Source of the DNA: Pseudomonas sp. UBA1879
GTDB taxonomy: Bacteria; Pseudomonadota; Gammaproteobacteria; Pseudomonadales; Pseudomonadaceae
Length of the DNA: 64,000 bases
Direction of reading: 5' to 3'
Assembly: GCF_002338065.1 (NCBI RefSeq)
Contig: NZ_DDHJ01000018.1
Location: forward strand, 328,398 to 392,397
The position numbers and the translations under genes are program-made. Below, one piece after another: positions 61,493 to 64,000 of the stretch; position 1 is the stretch's first letter, and the number at the start of each line of letters is the position of its first letter. The notes under the pieces are model-generated. The model was not told the DNA's origin and searched no databases. It was given only the letters and a program-made list of their open reading frames with translations.

Positions 61493-63088
61493 ATGAACGG
61501 AATTCAGAGAACCCCCCAGCCGATCGCCAGCAGTTCTGCCACGCCGGTTCAAGACACCGGGCTTGGCCACGATAGCGCCCGGGTCACCGCGCTTTCCCCG
61601 GCGCAGGTGCAGAGGGAAGTCACCGCGCTCGCTGGCTACCTGAAACAGCATGTGTTCTCCGCTCATTATCAGTCGACGAAACCCGCACCTGACGGCGCCA
61701 GTCAGGCCGAACTGGATGACATCAACCAACACAACGCCGGCGTGAACCAGCATAACGAGCAGTTGGACGCGATCGCGACCAGCCGTGCCCGGGTGCTGCA
61801 ACGGGAGGGTGAAAGCCTGGGCGACATTGCCGACACGCTGGCCAAGGGCGAGAAATTCGACCGCCTGGCGACCCACACGTCCAGCGCCTTTCGCGCCATT
61901 CCGTTCGCCGCCGCCACGGCGTTGCAATACGCCCGTCCCGCGATCAACAAGGGTGACTGGCTGCCGACGCCACTCAAGCCGCTGACGCCGTTGATCCCCG
62001 GTGCAGTGTCGGGGCTCTTCGATCAGGTTGGCACCGGGGTGATGAACCGCGTCACCGGCGACAACCAGTTTCTCAAGACCACCTCTGACAAATTGCACGA
62101 CGCGATGGCGACGTCCCAGCGGCTGCACGCGCCAGGTCTGGTCAAGGCGAGTGTCGACCAGGGCGTGGCCATTCAAGGCTACACCGCACGTAACGTGGCA
62201 CGCACCGTCGTCGGTACGGCATTGGCAGGGCATCCCAAGATCCAGGGCGCTGTGGACACTTCGATTGCGACAGCGGGCGGTCTGCCCGCCAACGCTTTTT
62301 TCGGTCATCGCCTGCAGACTGCCGAGAACCGCGACCACCTGCGCGGCGGCGCCTACGTGTTCGGTCGCAAGGATGCCGAGGCCAAACCCCTTGACGAAGA
62401 AACCGAGTGGCTGGACGCCTACAAAGGCATCAAGAATGCCAGTTACGCCAGCGCCGCGCGCAATGCCGGTAAACGACTGGCGGGCATGCCGGTCGACATC
62501 CTGACCGACAGCAGCAAGGCCGTGCGCAGTCTGGTTTCCGCCACCAGCCTGACCCAAAACGGTTTGGCGTTGGCAGGCGGCTTCGCCGGCGTGGGCAAGT
62601 TGCAGGAATTGGCCACTAAAAACCTCAGCAATCCTTACCTCAAGACAGCTGTCAGCCAGTTGACCAACACTGCCGCGTCCAGCGCCGTATTCGCTGGCTG
62701 GACCACCGCTGGCGTATTGACCGACCCGGCAACCAAAGGCGCAGAGGCGTTTCTCCAAGACTCCGTCAAAGGCGCAGCGTCGACGTCGGCAACCTTCGTG
62801 GGCGACAAATCTGTCGCAGGGGCCAAGGCCATGGCCCACGGCACGTCTGAAGCGGCAGCGTTCGTTGGCGAGAAATCAGTCGCGGGTGCCAAAGCCGTCG
62901 CCCACGGCGCGTCCGAAACCGCAGCGTTCGTTGGCGAAAAAACGGTCGCAGGTGCGAAAGCCATGGCCCGTGGCGCGGCCCTGACCACGGCCACCACGGG
63001 CGCCGCACTGCGCGCGCAATACGACACCCATGTGCGCCTTCGCGGGCGTGAGCAGGATGTCGAAGAGGGCGGGATCGAAATGACATAA
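61493..63088 (+). CDS. Candidate type III effector / secreted protein with 3x22-aa repeats
   Basis: 531-aa protein not recognised as a named family. Its N-terminus (MNGIQRTPQPIASSSATPVQ) has Ile at position 4, no acidic residue in the first 12, and about 10% Ser in the first 50, as in P. syringae type III substrates. The middle is helical with several Gly/Ala-rich hydrophobic stretches. Residues 433-498 are three tandem 22-residue units (AFVGEKSVAGAKAVAHGASETA type). A polar tail follows. ATG 61493 has an AAAGGTC site; the longer frame from 61304 overlaps the previous gene. It is third after hrpK. In P. syringae hopB1 occupies a neighbouring slot, but homology could not be shown here. Confidence 0.8.
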   Translation: MNGIQRTPQPIASSSATPVQDTGLGHDSARVTALSPAQVQREVTALAGYLKQHVFSAHYQSTKPAPDGASQAELDDINQHNAGVNQHNEQLDAIATSRARVLQREGESLGDIADTLAKGEKFDRLATHTSSAFRAIPFAAATALQYARPAINKGDWLPTPLKPLTPLIPGAVSGLFDQVGTGVMNRVTGDNQFLKTTSDKLHDAMATSQRLHAPGLVKASVDQGVAIQGYTARNVARTVVGTALAGHPKIQGAVDTSIATAGGLPANAFFGHRLQTAENRDHLRGGAYVFGRKDAEAKPLDEETEWLDAYKGIKNASYASAARNAGKRLAGMPVDILTDSSKAVRSLVSATSLTQNGLALAGGFAGVGKLQELATKNLSNPYLKTAVSQLTNTAASSAVFAGWTTAGVLTDPATKGAEAFLQDSVKGAASTSATFVGDKSVAGAKAMAHGTSEAAAFVGEKSVAGAKAVAHGASETAAFVGEKTVAGAKAMARGAALTTATTGAALRAQYDTHVRLRGREQDVEEGGIEMT

Positions 63089-63100
63089 CCCGAGGCGAGC

Positions 63101-63129
63101 GGCGTGCGGCATACCAAAAGCCGCACGCC
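63101..63129 (+). terminator. Terminator-like hairpin after the hrpK operon
   Basis: 9-bp perfect stem GGCGTGCGG / CCGCACGCC with an 11-nt loop, 12 bp past the candidate effector stop. No T-run follows, but the position is that of an operon end. Confidence 0.6.
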
Positions 63130-63646
63130 GCACGCTGTGAGAAATCACAGATTTGCACTGAATACGTGAGCGTGCGGGCAGTGCGCTGTTGAGATTCACA
63201 GCCGGAAGTAACGATCTATAGCGTCTGTTGTTACTTGCTTAGTTCGTTTTCGCATGCACTTATTTGGCGCATTATCTTCAGTGTCGCTAATGCAGAGAAC
63301 GTTAATATCCCCTCTAACTTGCACAATCGTGCTTTTGTTTAATGGTGCAGAACTAATAGCAGCCCGCCCAATCGAAGCGTTAAGTGGCGAATGATTCGCC
63401 ACCGGGCGGATTAAGCGCGGCAAAAGCGGCGCGAGCCCGGAATCAGGACTAACCTGAGCAAACGCGGGTGTTCGCCGTTCTTCTCGACTGTTCAGTCGAA
63501 CGCCGCTCGCTGGCTGCCCAGGCCATCCACGCAAGCCAGGAAGTACAGTCCGTTCCCTATCAGGGGGCGCGTTTTTATTTGTCGAAAACATCGGCGGCTG
63601 AGCATTTCGCTCGCTTCGACAGACATGACACTTGGAGCAATCGGCA
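63130..63646. other. Intergenic region, AT-richer than flanks
   Basis: 517 bp without a convincing gene. The stretch 63220-63370 is visibly AT-richer than the rest of the window, which may mark foreign DNA or the end of the type III block. A minus-strand frame (63196-63705) crosses it but starts inside the next gene in antisense and is not supported. Confidence 0.5.
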
Positions 63647-64000
63647 ATGAATAAACAATGGGTTTGGGGCCTGACGGTTTCCGTGCTGGCTTTGGGTGTG
63701 TCCACCGCTTATGCAGCGTCTGAAGTGAAAGTTGATAAGGCCGTGGCGGAATACGGTTCGGAGAAAGTCGGGCCTAACCGCACGGCGTCCGACGGCAGCG
63801 ATCATGTCGGGGCCAATGCCACGGCGTCGGATGGCGCAGATCGCGTAGGTGCCAATCGCGTTGCCGCCGACGGCGCAGATCGCGTTGGTGCCAATCGCGT
63901 TGCCGCTGACGGCGCAGATCATGTCGGCGCGAACGCAGTGGCCGCTGACGGCGCCGATCGGGTAGGCGCGAACCGCGTCGCTGCTGATGGTGCAGATCGA
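63647..64000 (+). CDS. Secreted 13-residue-repeat protein (3' truncated)
   Basis: The first 118 residues of a secreted protein that runs off the window. A signal peptide covers about 1-23 (STAYA-A). From about residue 43 the sequence is a tandem 13-residue repeat of the ADGADRVGANRVA type with His/Arg and Arg/Ala alternations; six or more units are visible, the last four nearly identical in DNA (39-bp period). Similar Pseudomonas proteins with short DG-x-D/E-R repeats are sometimes labelled phage infection protein, a name I cannot verify here. A GGAG site lies 11 bp before ATG 63647. Confidence 0.88.
   Translation, partial: MNKQWVWGLTVSVLALGVSTAYAASEVKVDKAVAEYGSEKVGPNRTASDGSDHVGANATASDGADRVGANRVAADGADRVGANRVAADGADHVGANAVAADGADRVGANRVAADGADR

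Noticed and set aside
63196..63705. Minus-strand 169-codon frame at the right edge
   Set aside because: It begins inside the 63647 gene in antisense, has no ribosome site or recognisable domain, and crosses the AT-rich gap.

Overview
The window is 64 kb of high-GC chromosomal DNA from a fluorescent Pseudomonas, most likely a plant-associated member of the P. syringae / P. fluorescens / P. viridiflava-like lineages. The evidence is a P. syringae-type (Hrp1) type III secretion cluster with an HrpL sigma factor very close to P. syringae HrpL, textbook hrp-box promoters, ProP and GreB of Pseudomonas type, and GTAGGAGC-type REP elements. No tRNA, rRNA, CRISPR array, transposase or integrase was seen.

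Layout. (1) 1-2231: a polar amino-acid ABC importer operon on the minus strand, with its binding-protein gene cut by the window edge. (2) 2491-4304: a divergent SDR enzyme and XRE/MmyB-type regulator. (3) 4308-8305: a complete curli (csg) export and fibre locus in the order csgE-F-A-G-B-H, with an unusually long curlin and a strong intrinsic terminator between csgA and csgG. (4) 8754-19085: two hybrid histidine kinases, a LysR-controlled split-transketolase / dehydrogenase / MHS-transporter operon, a small secreted protein and a GNAT acetyltransferase. (5) 19389-23390: a translationally coupled kaiC-kaiB-kaiB-hybrid kinase operon, divergent from a second hybrid kinase. (6) 23415-32054: a LysR-centred catabolic cluster with a type II dehydroquinase-like protein, an orphan TOBE protein, RidA, a flavin monooxygenase, a permease-ATPase fusion, a PhyH dioxygenase, a binding protein and a class II aldolase. 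Its three outward transcription units share an upstream motif (CGGTT-N2-TCCTAA core). (7) 32055-46081: mostly core genes (periplasmic M20 peptidase, proP, greB, AraC and LysR regulators, a YbbA/YbbP-like ABC system, tesA, a degenerate HD protein) with three REP arrays. (8) 46082-57561: the hrpJ-hrcV-hrpQ-hrcN-hrpO-hrpP-hrcQa-hrcQb-hrcR-hrcS-hrcT-hrcU export block on the minus strand, divergent from hrpL. (9) 57964-63088: an hrp-box-driven operon of hrpK, a harpin/lytic-transglycosylase protein (HopP1-like) and an unassigned candidate secreted effector. (10) 63647 onward: the start of a secreted 13-residue-repeat protein, truncated by the window end.

How it works together. HrpL has a -24/-12 (sigma-54) promoter and should switch on hrpJ (hrp box, N16) and hrpK (hrp box, N15). 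The Hrp block encodes the export gate, ATPase and C-ring, and the hrpK operon encodes translocon and harpin helpers plus a probable passenger. The other half of a normal hrp cluster (hrcC, hrcJ, hrpA, hrpZ, hrpRS, hrpV/T/G/F/E/B) is absent from this window. The cluster ends at a REP array just past hrcU, so the missing parts must lie elsewhere or be lost.

The most interesting material is the kaiC-kaiB-kaiB-kinase operon, the motif-linked catabolic cluster, the candidate effector downstream of hopP1, and several enzyme homologues that have lost catalytic residues.
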